DNA from: an uncultured Hyphomonadaceae bacterium
GTDB taxonomy: Bacteria > Pseudomonadota > Alphaproteobacteria > Caulobacterales > Hyphomonadaceae
Reading direction: 5' to 3'
NCBI GenBank assembly: GCA_938084575.1
Contig: CALKFG010000001.1
Location: 62,001-126,000, forward strand
Length of the DNA: 64,000 bases
A program made the translations under genes and the position numbers. The notes below the pieces were generated by a model. It was not told the origin of the DNA and did not search any database. It saw nothing but the letters and a program-made list of their open reading frames with translations. Positions within the stretch are counted from its first letter, which is position 1. The number at the start of each line of letters is the position of its first letter. Shown here piece by piece: positions 44,903 to 53,800 of this stretch.

Positions 44903-45613
44903 TCAGGACAGGGGGGTGTCGTCGATTTCCCATGTCCCGGTTGCGCCGCGGCACAAATTGACGGGTTCGCGCAGGCGGGTGCCATCCGCAAGCACGGTCT
45001 CGCGCTGGACCAGTTGGCACTCCGGCGATGTCATGGCCGGGGCGGGTCCTGCATCTGGCAGAGAGACCGGGGCCGGTGCCGGAACTGCGGCATCGGGTGC
45101 GCCAAGGAGCGCGTCCGATGGCACCGGAGACGTATACATCACGCTCCGGGGCGGTGCGCCATAAGTCAGGGTTCTCGGCGGCGCATTCCAGGCTGGCCCG
45201 TCCGCGGCCCGTGTCGGTGGCGGAATTTCGGCCGGGTTCCATTTGGGATTGCAGTCGGTGCCCGATGCGGCGATCTCGCTTCCGATGACGGCACCCAGCA
45301 CACCGCCAATCAGGGCGCCGGCGACCTCATGTCCCTGTCCATGCCCATGGTGCCCGTGTCGGTAGGACCGGTACCGGCGGTGGCGGTGGTGCGCCCTGTC
45401 ATCATCATCCGCGATGGCCACGCCCAGCAATCCGCCCGCAACAGCGCCGATCAGCGCGCCGGCAGTGCGGCGGTCGCGGTCGACGGCAGCGCAGCCAGAG
45501 GCGTCAGCCTGCAGTGTTGGCACATAAGCGACGGAATGATCGGCAGCGGCGAGCGGGCTGAGGCACAGGCCGGCCGCAGCGGCAAGAAAACAGGTTTTTA
45601 TCATATCAGGCAA
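44903..45613 (-). CDS. Exported glycine-zipper protein with His-rich segment
   Basis: A 236-residue exported protein with a signal peptide (LAAAAGLCLSPLAAA). Two glycine-zipper stretches, AGALIGAVAGGLLGVAIA and AGALIGGVLGAVIGSEIAA, are separated by an acidic then His/Arg/Tyr-rich segment (DDDDRAHHRHRRYRSYRHG...). The C-terminal half is Pro/Ala-rich and ends with two cysteines and a compact domain. Glycine zippers suggest insertion or oligomerisation at the outer membrane, and the His cluster might bind metal. Function is unknown. Start 45613 or 45604. Confidence 0.75.
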   Translation of the reverse strand: MPDMIKTCFLAAAAGLCLSPLAAADHSVAYVPTLQADASGCAAVDRDRRTAGALIGAVAGGLLGVAIADDDDRAHHRHRRYRSYRHGHHGHGQGHEVAGALIGGVLGAVIGSEIAASGTDCNPKWNPAEIPPPTRAADGPAWNAPPRTLTYGAPPRSVMYTSPVPSDALLGAPDAAVPAPAPVSLPDAGPAPAMTSPECQLVQRETVLADGTRLREPVNLCRGATGTWEIDDTPLS

Positions 45614-45734
45614 ACTCCTTGGCGCCTTTGCTGACCGAACATCGCCATAGTGCCCGTGCTGAGCTGAACGGAATATGAAGGCTGGGCGGTTCTGTCCTCT
45701 GGACGTGGGGTGTCGAAAGGCTCATTCTGACCGG

Positions 45735-46811
45735 ATGGAATGGCGCCAGAAAATATCCAGAACGGCCGGTCGGGTCCGGTATACGGCGGCACAGGGTCTG
45801 CGGTCGGCATGGTATGGTGGCCAGTATGCGCTGGCACGGCGGCGGTCTGCCGGGTTTAACCGACCGGGAGAACCGCCCTTTCGACCGACTCACACGCCCG
45901 ACCGCCGGGTTTTGCAGGCGGCCTTTCTGGACCTGTTTCGTCATGACCGGGCCAATGTTGAAGCGGGGCTTTACCCGGACCCGGTCGGGATCGATCTGGA
46001 CCCCGGACGATTGCCGCAGACCTTGCGGCGGGCCCGCCAGTTCCTCGCGGATGTCGCTGAGGTTGACCGTCGGCGCCTGATGCGCGACGGCACCGAAGTC
46101 CGGCGCAAGGCTCCGACCGACCTCAGTCGGTTCCCGGCCTATTATCGCCAGAATTTCCATTATCAGACCGATGGGTGGCTGAGCGAGGACAGTGCCGAGA
46201 TCTATGACCATCAGGTCGAGGCCTTGTTCACGGGTGCCGCGGCGGCGATGCGTCGGGCTGCGCTGGCATGCCTGGCCCACGAGGTTCGCGGCCACGATCA
46301 GCGACAGCGGCGGGTTCTTGATGTCGGATGCGGCACGGGGCAGTTCATGCACCGCACCTTGCATGGCTTTCCGCGTCTCCAGCTGACCGGTCTGGACCTG
46401 TCACCGGCCTATGCCCGGGCGGCACGGCAGGCGGTCCGCCGCTGGCCGCAGGCTGCGGTTGAAGAGGGGCAGGCCGAAGCTATGCCCTTTGAGACCGGCT
46501 CCTTTGACACGCTGATATCCATCTACCTGTTTCACGAATTGCCGCCGCGGATCCGGCCGCTTGTCATCGCTGAAGCGGCCCGCGTCCTGCGGCCCGGCGG
46601 CGCGTTCATCGTCGCCGACAGCCTGCAATTCGGTGACAATCCCGGGCTTGATGGGGTTCTCGAATATTTTCCGGAGGGGTTTCATGAGCCCTATTATAAG
46701 GGCTATTTGTCTTGGGATTTTACGCCGGAAATGGAGGCCTGCGGCTTCCATCTCGACTCCACACAGAACGCCTTCCTGACGAAGGTGAATGTCTGGCGCA
46801 AAGCCGTATAA
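45735..46811 (+). CDS. Class I SAM-dependent methyltransferase
   Basis: A 358-residue methyltransferase. The SAM-binding motif is VLDVGCGTGQFMHRT near residue 200, with ALTGLDLSP-type motif II and EAARVLRPGGAFIVADS in motif III. The N-terminal roughly 190 residues are basic and lack a known domain by eye. Acceptor unknown. I used the ATG at 45735 (MEWRQKISR); an earlier ATG at 45675 would add 20 residues. The SDR gene follows 10 bases later, so they likely form an operon. Confidence 0.88.
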   Translation: MEWRQKISRTAGRVRYTAAQGLRSAWYGGQYALARRRSAGFNRPGEPPFRPTHTPDRRVLQAAFLDLFRHDRANVEAGLYPDPVGIDLDPGRLPQTLRRARQFLADVAEVDRRRLMRDGTEVRRKAPTDLSRFPAYYRQNFHYQTDGWLSEDSAEIYDHQVEALFTGAAAAMRRAALACLAHEVRGHDQRQRRVLDVGCGTGQFMHRTLHGFPRLQLTGLDLSPAYARAARQAVRRWPQAAVEEGQAEAMPFETGSFDTLISIYLFHELPPRIRPLVIAEAARVLRPGGAFIVADSLQFGDNPGLDGVLEYFPEGFHEPYYKGYLSWDFTPEMEACGFHLDSTQNAFLTKVNVWRKAV

Positions 46812-46821
46812 GGAAACCAGA

Positions 46822-47634
46822 ATGGCACAGCGACGATTGGTGCTGATCACCGGCGCGTCGGCCGGAATCGGGGCTGAATTTGCCCGGCAATATGCAGAGC
46901 GGGGCTGGGACGTGGCCCTGACCGCCCGTCGGGCAGACCGGCTGGAAGCCCTGGCGGACCGCCTCCGGTCAGACTATGGCACGACGGCTTTTGTCATGGC
47001 CGGGGACCTCGCGGCGCCTGGCGCGGTGGAGGCCATCATGGCCGCAGTCGAGGCGACCGGACGCGCAGTGGACGGGCTGGTCAACAATGCCGGCTATGGC
47101 TTGCCCGGGACCTTTTTCACGACGGCGTGGGCCGACCAGGCGGCGTTTCTGCGGGTGCTGTACACCGCACCGATTGAGCTCACCCACAAAGTGCTGCCGG
47201 GCATGGCCGAAAGAGGGTTCGGCCGGATCATTAATGTGGCGTCGCTTGCCGGCTATACGCCGGGGTCCGCCGGCCACACGCTGTATGCCAGTGTGAAATC
47301 CGGCCTGATCAAGTTTTCCGAAAGCGTCCATGCCGAGGCGCAGGCCGGAGCGGCGCGCAATGTGCACTGCACCGCGCTGTGCCCCGGCTTTACCTGGTCA
47401 GAGTTCCACGATGTCAATGGAACCCGCGCCCAGACCCAGTCGATGCCCGCCTGGCTGTGGATGCAGGCTGCCCCGGTTGTCGAGGCGGGTATAGAGGCCT
47501 GTGACCGCGGCCAGCCGGTGATTGTGCCGGGGGCTGTGAACAAGGGCCTGGCCAGCCTCACGCGTCTCCTGCCGGAACCAGTGGCGCGGCATTTGATCGC
47601 CAGCCAGAGCCGTCGTTTCCGGAATATCGACTAG
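46822..47634 (+). CDS. SDR family oxidoreductase (DltE/YqjQ type)
   Basis: A 270-residue short-chain dehydrogenase. The cofactor loop TGASAGIGAEFAR, NNAGYGLPG and the active site VASLAGYTPGSAGHTLYASVK are all intact. The ATG at 46822 follows AAGGAAACC; a longer frame would start inside the methyltransferase gene. It belongs to the subgroup often paired with cyclopropane-fatty-acid or methyltransferase genes, consistent with its upstream neighbour, but its substrate is unknown. Confidence 0.92.
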   Translation: MAQRRLVLITGASAGIGAEFARQYAERGWDVALTARRADRLEALADRLRSDYGTTAFVMAGDLAAPGAVEAIMAAVEATGRAVDGLVNNAGYGLPGTFFTTAWADQAAFLRVLYTAPIELTHKVLPGMAERGFGRIINVASLAGYTPGSAGHTLYASVKSGLIKFSESVHAEAQAGAARNVHCTALCPGFTWSEFHDVNGTRAQTQSMPAWLWMQAAPVVEAGIEACDRGQPVIVPGAVNKGLASLTRLLPEPVARHLIASQSRRFRNID

Positions 47635-47697
47635 CGCCCCGCTTGCGGCCTTTGCCGAAGCCGCCTATGGCCGGGGGAACAGAAGGAGAGATGTGTC

Positions 47698-48006
47698 TTG
47701 AGTAGTTTGCTTCTAGCGCTTCATGCCTATTTTCTCGCCCCGATCCTGAGCATCTTTTTCTGGGCTCTGCTGGTCTATGTGCTGATGGGCTGGCTGATGG
47801 TCGCGAATGTGGTCGACAATCGCAACCCGACGGTGCGCGCGGTCTATAGCTTTCTGTTCCAGATTATTGAGCCCGTCGCCCGCCCCATCCGGCGGGTCGT
47901 GCCGCCTCTGGGCAATCTCGATCTGTCGATTCTGGTGATCGCGCTGGCCATACCCTTTTTACGCGACTGGTTCCTGCCACGTCTGTTTGTCGCCATACCG
48001 TTTTAA
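47698..48006 (+). CDS. YggT family membrane protein
   Basis: A 102-residue integral membrane protein with two main hydrophobic segments, one early ([20 protein letters not shown]) and one late. The conserved [22 protein letters not shown] segment identifies the YggT family, implicated in osmotic tolerance and cell-division-linked functions. The start is TTG at 47698, supported by the GAAGGAGA site upstream; the nearby ATG at 47691 hits a stop at once. folD follows 14 bases later. Confidence 0.92.
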   Translation: MSSLLLALHAYFLAPILSIFFWALLVYVLMGWLMVANVVDNRNPTVRAVYSFLFQIIEPVARPIRRVVPPLGNLDLSILVIALAIPFLRDWFLPRLFVAIPF

Positions 48007-48020
48007 AGCGAGGTTCGGGC

Positions 48021-48908
48021 ATGAGTGCTCAGCGGATTTCCGGCAAAGAGGTGGCTGCCGCCGTTCGTGCGCGGGTTGCCCGCGCAGTCGGCAACTGTCC
48101 GTCCCAACCGTGTCTGGCCGTGGTTCTGGTCGGGGAAGACGCCGCGTCTCAGGTCTATGTCCGGAATAAAATACGCCAGACGGAAGAAGTCGGAATGCGG
48201 TCGGTTCATCACAGGCTGGATGCGGCGACCGGCCAGCAGCAACTGGAAGACCTCCTGCAGGCGCTGAACCGCGATCCTGAGGTCGACGGTATACTGTTGC
48301 AGTTGCCCCTTCCCGCGGGGCTCGATGAGGCGTCTGCTATAGAGAAAATTGACCCATCCAAGGATGTTGACGGCCTGACGGAACTCAGTGCCGGGCGTCT
48401 GGTTCAGGGCAAGCCCGGCCTGCGGCCCTGCACACCCACCGGGTGTGTAATTCTGGCCAGGCATCATTTGGGTGATGACCTGTCTGGCAAGCACGTGGTC
48501 GTGATCGGGCGCTCCATTCTGGTGGGCAAGCCCGCGGCTTTGCTTTTTCTGGCGGAGAATTGCACCGTCACCCTGGCCCATTCGCGAACCCGGGACCTGC
48601 CTGGGCTCTGCCGTCAGGCGGATATCCTTATTCCTGCCGTAGGGCGCCCGGAAATGGTCCGGGGCGACTGGGTCAAGCCCGGCGCCTGCGTGATTGATGT
48701 CGGCATTAACCGTGTCCCCGCACCTGAAAAGGGCGCGGGGAAGTCGCGGCTGGTTGGCGATGTTGCATTTGAGGAGGCGTCTCGCGTCGCCGGTGCCATC
48801 ACCCCGGTGCCGGGCGGTGTCGGCCCCATGACGATCGCCTGCCTGCTGCAGAACACAGTCCTTGCCGCAATCCGCCGGCGGGGCTGGGCGGTCAGGGCGG
48901 ACCTGTGA
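48021..48908 (+). CDS. folD: Bifunctional methylenetetrahydrofolate dehydrogenase/cyclohydrolase
   Basis: Interconverts 5,10-methylene-, 5,10-methenyl- and 10-formyl-tetrahydrofolate with NADP. The 295-residue protein has the catalytic lysine in [14 protein letters not shown] (Lys50), the substrate segments [33 protein letters not shown], and the cofactor loop [18 protein letters not shown]; the ending [15 protein letters not shown] is typical. It lies between yggT and an HNH gene whose GTG start overlaps the folD stop. Confidence 0.97.
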   Translation: MSAQRISGKEVAAAVRARVARAVGNCPSQPCLAVVLVGEDAASQVYVRNKIRQTEEVGMRSVHHRLDAATGQQQLEDLLQALNRDPEVDGILLQLPLPAGLDEASAIEKIDPSKDVDGLTELSAGRLVQGKPGLRPCTPTGCVILARHHLGDDLSGKHVVVIGRSILVGKPAALLFLAENCTVTLAHSRTRDLPGLCRQADILIPAVGRPEMVRGDWVKPGACVIDVGINRVPAPEKGAGKSRLVGDVAFEEASRVAGAITPVPGGVGPMTIACLLQNTVLAAIRRRGWAVRADL

Positions 48909-49186
48909 GCCAGACTTTCAGAGCGCAGGACACCGCGGCGTTTCAGACTTTATGGGACCGTCAGGACGGCCGCTGTGCCCTGTGTGGAGAAACGATGCCG
49001 CGCAACCGGTTCGAGGTCCCACATGCAACCATATGGAAGCGCCGACGCGCCACCTTTGACCATATCCAGCCGCGTTCCAGGGGGGGGCTGGATGTGTTGT
49101 CCAACCTTCAGCTGGCCCATGCAGACTGCAATAAGCGCAAGGGGAATACGGGGCCGTCTCTGGCTCAGTCCTCGGGAAACGCCTGA
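48905..49186 (+). CDS. HNH endonuclease domain protein
   Basis: A 93-residue protein almost entirely made of an HNH nuclease fold. [11 protein letters not shown] supplies the first zinc cysteines, followed by [32 protein letters not shown], with the catalytic His, Asn and His and a further Cys. The GTG start overlaps the folD stop (GTGA), so it is co-translated with folD. Small chromosomal HNH proteins are common and poorly understood. It overlaps the end of the convergent cysE gene by 22 bases. Confidence 0.87.
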   Translation: MSQTFRAQDTAAFQTLWDRQDGRCALCGETMPRNRFEVPHATIWKRRRATFDHIQPRSRGGLDVLSNLQLAHADCNKRKGNTGPSLAQSSGNA

Positions 49187-49965
49187 TCCATATTGCGGGC
49201 AGGTTCACCGCTGAAGGTTGCGATCTGTCGTGCCGGGATCCCGGCCACCGTGCAGCGCGCCGGGACATTTTTCAGGACCACAGATCCCGCCGCTATTTTG
49301 GCCTCATCGCCGATATGAATATTTCCCAGAACCTTGGCGCCGACGGAAACCAGAACGCCTGTTCCGATTTTGGGGTGCCGGTCTCCGACTTCCTTGCCCG
49401 TTCCGCCGAGGGTGACGCCCTGCATGATCGAGCAATTGTCGCCGATGACGGCGGTTTCACCAATCGTTATGCCTGTGGCATGGTCGAGCATGACCCCCCG
49501 CCCGATTTGCGTTGCGGGGTGGATGTCGACTCCAAATTTTTCGCTGGCCCGGGACTGGAACTGAAAGGCAAGGGTCTCGCGTCCTTGTGACCAGAGATTG
49601 TTGGCGATGCGATGTGTCTGAAGCGCCAGAAAGCCCTTGAAGAAGAGGAAGGGCTGCAGCATGCCGCGACAGGCCGGATCCCGCTCGAGTGTCGCCTGCA
49701 TATCCGCCTCGGCTTTTTCGACCAGCGTGCAATCGTTGCCATAGACGGATGCGATGACATGGCGGACCTGCTGGGCGCCCATTTCCGGGCCCGCCAGTTT
49801 TTCGGCGAGGTGAAAGGCGAGGGCCTGGCAAAGGGTTTCATGGCTGAGAATGGCGGCATTGATATAGCTGGCCATTGTCGGTTCATCTGCTGCGGCAGCC
49901 CGTGCTTCAAAACGCAGGCGGGTCCAAACAGGTGGTGGCGCGCCGATATCGGGATTGTCTGTCAT
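49165..49965 (-). CDS. cysE: Serine O-acetyltransferase
   Basis: Acetylates serine with acetyl-CoA, the first step of cysteine synthesis. The 266-residue protein has an N-terminal helical domain and a C-terminal left-handed beta helix: DIHPATQIGRGVMLDHATG, IMQGVTLGGTGKE and DRHPKIGTGVLVSVGAKVLGN. The ATG at 49965 follows GGGAGCCAGC; a longer frame starts nine residues earlier. Trimer/hexamer assembly and feedback by cysteine are typical of the family. Confidence 0.96.
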   Translation of the reverse strand: MTDNPDIGAPPPVWTRLRFEARAAAADEPTMASYINAAILSHETLCQALAFHLAEKLAGPEMGAQQVRHVIASVYGNDCTLVEKAEADMQATLERDPACRGMLQPFLFFKGFLALQTHRIANNLWSQGRETLAFQFQSRASEKFGVDIHPATQIGRGVMLDHATGITIGETAVIGDNCSIMQGVTLGGTGKEVGDRHPKIGTGVLVSVGAKVLGNIHIGDEAKIAAGSVVLKNVPARCTVAGIPARQIATFSGEPARNMDQAFPED

Positions 49966-50018
49966 GGCTGGCTCCCTTTCTCCGCGACACAATGGCGTGG
50001 GTGACGCCGGTCTTCAAG

Positions 50019-50630
50019 TCAAGCCGCATCCAATTCGAAGGTGGCCATATGAATAAACCGAATGGCAAACCCCTCTGGAGAGGCGCGCACAATATCACCC
50101 TTTAGCCGCCCTACGGTTACGGTTTCGCCAATTTTAAGGGGGGCGCAGGCAGCGTTGAAGGCAGCGCCCGTCAGCGAGATATCGGTCACCCATGCCTGGA
50201 TCTGAGAGCCGTCGCTGCGGGTCACCCGCGTTGCACTGGCGGCCAGGGAGGGGGTGTCTGTGCCATCCTCGGCGATCGGCCGGGCTTCTCCATTCATCAG
50301 GCGGATCAGCTGGTCCGCCAATTTGGCGCGCTTGTGGGTCCCGGTGTGGAACTCGACGCAGAATCCATGCTCAACATGGCGCACGACGCGCGCCGTGACC
50401 CGGCCCAGCCCGTCAATGTAGCAGATAATCGATCCGTTAATGGGAGGAGGGGACGCCGAGTCGATGGTTGCCCCGCCACACGAGATTTCCTGGGTTTCCA
50501 GGCCATGTTCCGTCTCATCGAACAGGAACCGGCCACGCAGCTTGAGTTCCATCCGCTTATAGCGCCGCCGGTCCGCCGGGGAGCGTAATTTCAATGTTCG
50601 TCTGGTTTCAGAATTACGGTTTGCGTCCAT
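50019..50630 (-). CDS. Tandem PilZ domain protein
   Basis: A 203-residue cytoplasmic protein with two PilZ-like domains. The first (about residues 20-100) has an R-x-x-x-R in DRRRYKRMELKLRGRF and an EISCGG loop where the consensus is D/N-x-S-x-x-G; the second (about 120-203) has TDISLTGAAF but no clear R-x-x-x-R. PilZ domains bind cyclic di-GMP, so the first domain is the more likely sensor. I chose ATG 50630; a frame 30 residues longer runs into the upstream region. It is divergent from the GMC dehydrogenase. Confidence 0.82.
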   Translation of the reverse strand: MDANRNSETRRTLKLRSPADRRRYKRMELKLRGRFLFDETEHGLETQEISCGGATIDSASPPPINGSIICYIDGLGRVTARVVRHVEHGFCVEFHTGTHKRAKLADQLIRLMNGEARPIAEDGTDTPSLAASATRVTRSDGSQIQAWVTDISLTGAAFNAACAPLKIGETVTVGRLKGDIVRASPEGFAIRFIHMATFELDAA

Positions 50631-50779
50631 CACCTGTCCCCCCCGATGCGGACAATCCAAAGACGACAGGGGTCGATTGCCGGCATGCGTGTCTACTGAC
50701 GCTACTCCTATTGAGTTCACAAAAGGTTGAAGAGCCCGGCGAACCTGTCACTATCTCGGCCACATTCAAACAGGGACAG

Positions 50780-52429
50780 ATGGCAATGAACGGTATCAAA
50801 TCTTACGACTATATCATTGTAGGTGCCGGTAGCGCCGGATGCGTCTTGGCCAACCGGCTGAGCGCTGATCCTGGCGTATCCGTCTGTCTGATTGAAGCGG
50901 GCAAACCGGACACATCCCTTTTTGTCCGGATGCCTGCCGGCGTTGGCAATCTGCTGAAATATGACAACCCCTTCAATTGGGGATTTTGGACCGCTCCGCA
51001 GCAGCACATGGATGACCGGACGCTCTACTGGCCTCGGGGACGTGTGGTGGGGGGGTCATCCTCCATCAATGGCATGATCTACATTCGCGGGCACGCCCGG
51101 GATTATGATCTGTGGCGCCAGAGCGGGCTAACGGGATGGGGCTATGATGATGTTTTGCCCTATTTTCGGCGATCGGAATCGTTTGAGGGCGGTGAGGATG
51201 CCTTTCACGGTGGAGACGGGCCGCTCAACGTCACCAACAGCCCCATGGACAACCCTGTATTTGAACGCTTTATCGAGGCCGGACGCCAGGCCGGGTACAG
51301 CGTCACTGAGGACTTTAACGGAGCCCAGCAGGAGGGCTTCGGTCGGTATCAAAGGACGATCTACAGGGGAGAACGCTGGAGCGCCTCATTTGCCTATTTG
51401 AGACCTGTCATGAAGGACCGGCCCAATTTGACCGTGAAATCAACGGCCTTGGTGTCAAGAGTGGTGGTTCAGGGGGGCAAGGCCACCGGCGTGGAGGTCG
51501 TGTCCAGCCGGGGCGCGCGCGCGGAGCTGATCCCGTGCGGCGGCGAAGTCATTCTGTGCGCCGGGGCCGTGCAGTCCCCTCAAATTCTGATGCTGTCAGG
51601 TATCGGACCGGCGGACTCCCTGCGGCGCCACGGCATTACCCCAGTTGCCGATGTGCCGGGCGTCGGACGCAATTTGCAGGATCATCTGGATGTCACTGTC
51701 GTGAACACCCTGACCGAGAAAATATCAGCCTATTCGGCTCAGGCCGGCTTGAAAAAGCTGACCGTCGCTTTGCGGTACCTGATGTCAAAGTCTGGTCCGG
51801 GTGCCGACAATTTCCTGCAGGCGGGTGCTTTCCTGAAGTCGCGGGAAGGGCTCGACCGGCCGGACATTCAATTACACCTGCTCAATGCCATGATGTTCGA
51901 TCATGGCAACAGCCCTGCCGAGGGGGATGGGTTTACGCTGCACGCCTGCCAGTTGCGCCCGGAGTCCCGCGGAACAGTTGATCTCGCAACCTCGGACCCC
52001 TTTGATGCGCCCCTGATTGATCCGAATTATCTGGCGACCGAAGAGGACCGCCGGATCATGCGGGACTCGGTCAAAATGTGCCGGGATATCTGTTCACAGC
52101 CGGCGCTTTCCAGTGTGACCGGAAAGGAAGTTCTTCCGGGGCTGGAGGTGCGCTCCGATGACGAAATAGATGCCTTTGTCCGTGCCAAGGGAGAAACGAT
52201 TTACCACCCGGTCGGCACGGTTCAGATGGGGGTCCGGGAGGATGCCCCACTTGACCCGGAATTGCGCGTGCGCGGGGTTGAGGGCTTGCGCGTGGTCGAT
52301 GCGTCCGTGATGCCCACTCTGATCGGGGGAAACACAAATGCGCCGACCATCATGATCGCCGAAAAGGCCTCGGACATGATCCGCGGGCTCGCCCCGCCCC
52401 TGCCGGCAGAGGTCAAGGTTTCCGCCTGA
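50780..52429 (+). CDS. GMC family FAD-dependent alcohol dehydrogenase (BetA/AlkJ-like)
   Basis: A 549-residue flavoprotein. YIIVGAGSAGCVLANRLSADP is the FAD site, WPRGRVVGGSSSINGMIYIRG the GMC signature, and IYHPVGTVQMG with GGNTNAPTIMIAEKASDMI the active-site end. Choline and aliphatic alcohol dehydrogenases share these features. The start at 50780 (or 50786) is used because the upstream frame would overlap the divergent PilZ promoter region and lacks similarity. Followed by a crotonase gene on the same strand. Confidence 0.93.
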   Translation: MAMNGIKSYDYIIVGAGSAGCVLANRLSADPGVSVCLIEAGKPDTSLFVRMPAGVGNLLKYDNPFNWGFWTAPQQHMDDRTLYWPRGRVVGGSSSINGMIYIRGHARDYDLWRQSGLTGWGYDDVLPYFRRSESFEGGEDAFHGGDGPLNVTNSPMDNPVFERFIEAGRQAGYSVTEDFNGAQQEGFGRYQRTIYRGERWSASFAYLRPVMKDRPNLTVKSTALVSRVVVQGGKATGVEVVSSRGARAELIPCGGEVILCAGAVQSPQILMLSGIGPADSLRRHGITPVADVPGVGRNLQDHLDVTVVNTLTEKISAYSAQAGLKKLTVALRYLMSKSGPGADNFLQAGAFLKSREGLDRPDIQLHLLNAMMFDHGNSPAEGDGFTLHACQLRPESRGTVDLATSDPFDAPLIDPNYLATEEDRRIMRDSVKMCRDICSQPALSSVTGKEVLPGLEVRSDDEIDAFVRAKGETIYHPVGTVQMGVREDAPLDPELRVRGVEGLRVVDASVMPTLIGGNTNAPTIMIAEKASDMIRGLAPPLPAEVKVSA

Positions 52430-52461
52430 ATCAGGGGGTCGTGGCGTCAGCCTTGATTCAG
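52426..52461 (+). terminator. Hairpin spanning the GMC dehydrogenase stop codon
   Basis: CTGAATCAGGG (52426-52436, which contains the stop TGA) pairs with CCTTGATTCAG (52451-52461) in an 11-pair stem with one G-U pair. No T-run follows. It separates the GMC and crotonase genes. Confidence 0.5.
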
Positions 52462-52513
52462 CACCTGCCATGCTTAATCTGACGCAAAACAGGTCAACAG
52501 GACGGAGGAACAC

Positions 52514-53293
52514 ATGGCAGACTCGGAATTCGTCAATACGCGTGTCGAAGGCAATTTGCTGATTGTCGAGATGAACCGACCGGAAAAGATGAACGCGCTT
52601 CATCCGCCCGCAAACAGGGCGCTGGGAAAGGTCTTCGATGAGTTTGCGGCCAACAAAGACCTTTGGGTCGCCATTATAACGGGTGCCGGCGACCGCGCCT
52701 TCAGCGCCGGAAATGATCTGCGGTATCAGGCGGAAGGGGGCGAGATGTTTCCCGTCCCATCCGGATTTGGCGGCTTAACCAACCGTTATGACCTCAATAA
52801 GCCGGTGATTGCGGCTGTGAACGGGGTGGCCATGGGCGGCGGGTTTGAAATTGCCCTGGCATGTGATCTGATCATTGCCGCGGACACTGCACGCTTCGCC
52901 CTGCCGGAACCCCGTGTGGGGCTGGCGGCCCTTGCCGGCGGGCTGCACCGCTTGCCGCGCCAGATTGGCTTGAAGCAGGCGATGGGCATGATTCTGACGG
53001 GCCGCCATGTTCCAGCCGAGGAGGGCAAGGCCCTTGGTTTCGTGAATGAGGTGGTTCCACAGGCGGAGCTGCTTGACGCGGCCAGGCGCTGGGCCAGCCT
53101 GATCATGGAATGCAGTCCGATGTCCATTCGTGCCTCGAAGCAGGCAGTTATGGGCGGACTGGACATCGCGAATTTTGAAGAGGCGTTCAAAACCCGGTTC
53201 CCGGCAATCATGGCCATGCTGAAAAGTGACGATTTTGTCGAGGGTCCAAGGGCTTTTGCAGAGAAGCGCAAGCCCAATTGGAAGGGCGAGTAA
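52514..53293 (+). CDS. Enoyl-CoA hydratase-related (crotonase) protein
   Basis: A 259-residue crotonase. The oxyanion segment AFSAGNDLRYQ and VNGVAMGGGFEIALACDLIIAA are present. At the two rat hydratase glutamate positions it has Glu in ALPEPRVG but Gly in QAMGMILTGR, like carnitinyl-CoA dehydratase-type relatives. It starts after GGACGGAGGAAC. The pairing with a GMC dehydrogenase mirrors the arrangement at 20970-22265/22262-23893 and suggests alcohol-derived CoA-ester catabolism. Confidence 0.9.
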   Translation: MADSEFVNTRVEGNLLIVEMNRPEKMNALHPPANRALGKVFDEFAANKDLWVAIITGAGDRAFSAGNDLRYQAEGGEMFPVPSGFGGLTNRYDLNKPVIAAVNGVAMGGGFEIALACDLIIAADTARFALPEPRVGLAALAGGLHRLPRQIGLKQAMGMILTGRHVPAEEGKALGFVNEVVPQAELLDAARRWASLIMECSPMSIRASKQAVMGGLDIANFEEAFKTRFPAIMAMLKSDDFVEGPRAFAEKRKPNWKGE

Positions 53294-53356
53294 GACTGAC
53301 CGCAGGGCGGGCGGCGCCGCGCGTCGCCGGCCCGGGCACATAAGGATCGAAGGAGG

Positions 53357-53689
53357 ATGACAGTGGTGAAGAAGCTGTCGGGCGCAGCCGGTAAAATCGT
53401 CGCGACCTTTTTCATGGTCCTCGTTCTTATCCTGCTGTCGGTCCTGTTCTTCCCCCAAGGATTCAACCTGGTGAACGATGCGGCCAATCACCTGGCCAAT
53501 CTGGATGTCGTGCGCAATCCGCCGATCAGCGAACGTGGCAAGACGCTGAGCCGCCTGTTTATCAATGAGGCCTCTATTTTCGGGATACTGATCACGCTGA
53601 TTGCGCGACTGGTGGTTGAGGTCCTGATCATGTGTGTGGCGTTTCTGGCGCAGCTCGTCGGCTCTGGTGGCCGGTCTGACGCCGCCTGA
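53357..53689 (+). CDS. Small membrane protein, unrecognised
   Basis: A 110-residue protein I do not recognise. It has a hydrophobic segment at about residues 15-33 (IVATFFMVLVLILLSVLFF) and another at about 73-99 (SIFGILITLIARLVVEVLIMCVAFLAQL), separated by a polar loop. The ATG at 53357 is preceded by GAAGGAGG, a strong ribosome site, which supports translation. It lies 63 bases after a crotonase gene on the same strand, with a GC-rich potential hairpin between. Confidence 0.7.
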   Translation: MTVVKKLSGAAGKIVATFFMVLVLILLSVLFFPQGFNLVNDAANHLANLDVVRNPPISERGKTLSRLFINEASIFGILITLIARLVVEVLIMCVAFLAQLVGSGGRSDAA

Positions 53690-53800
53690 TTGGGCGTCGG
53701 ACCGGACAAACTGTGCCGCGGGAGCTGAGGAAAGTCAGGCGCATCTGCTTGCAAGACAGGGCGCAGTCGGTAAGGGAAGAGGTCAAAGGGAGCCTATGAT

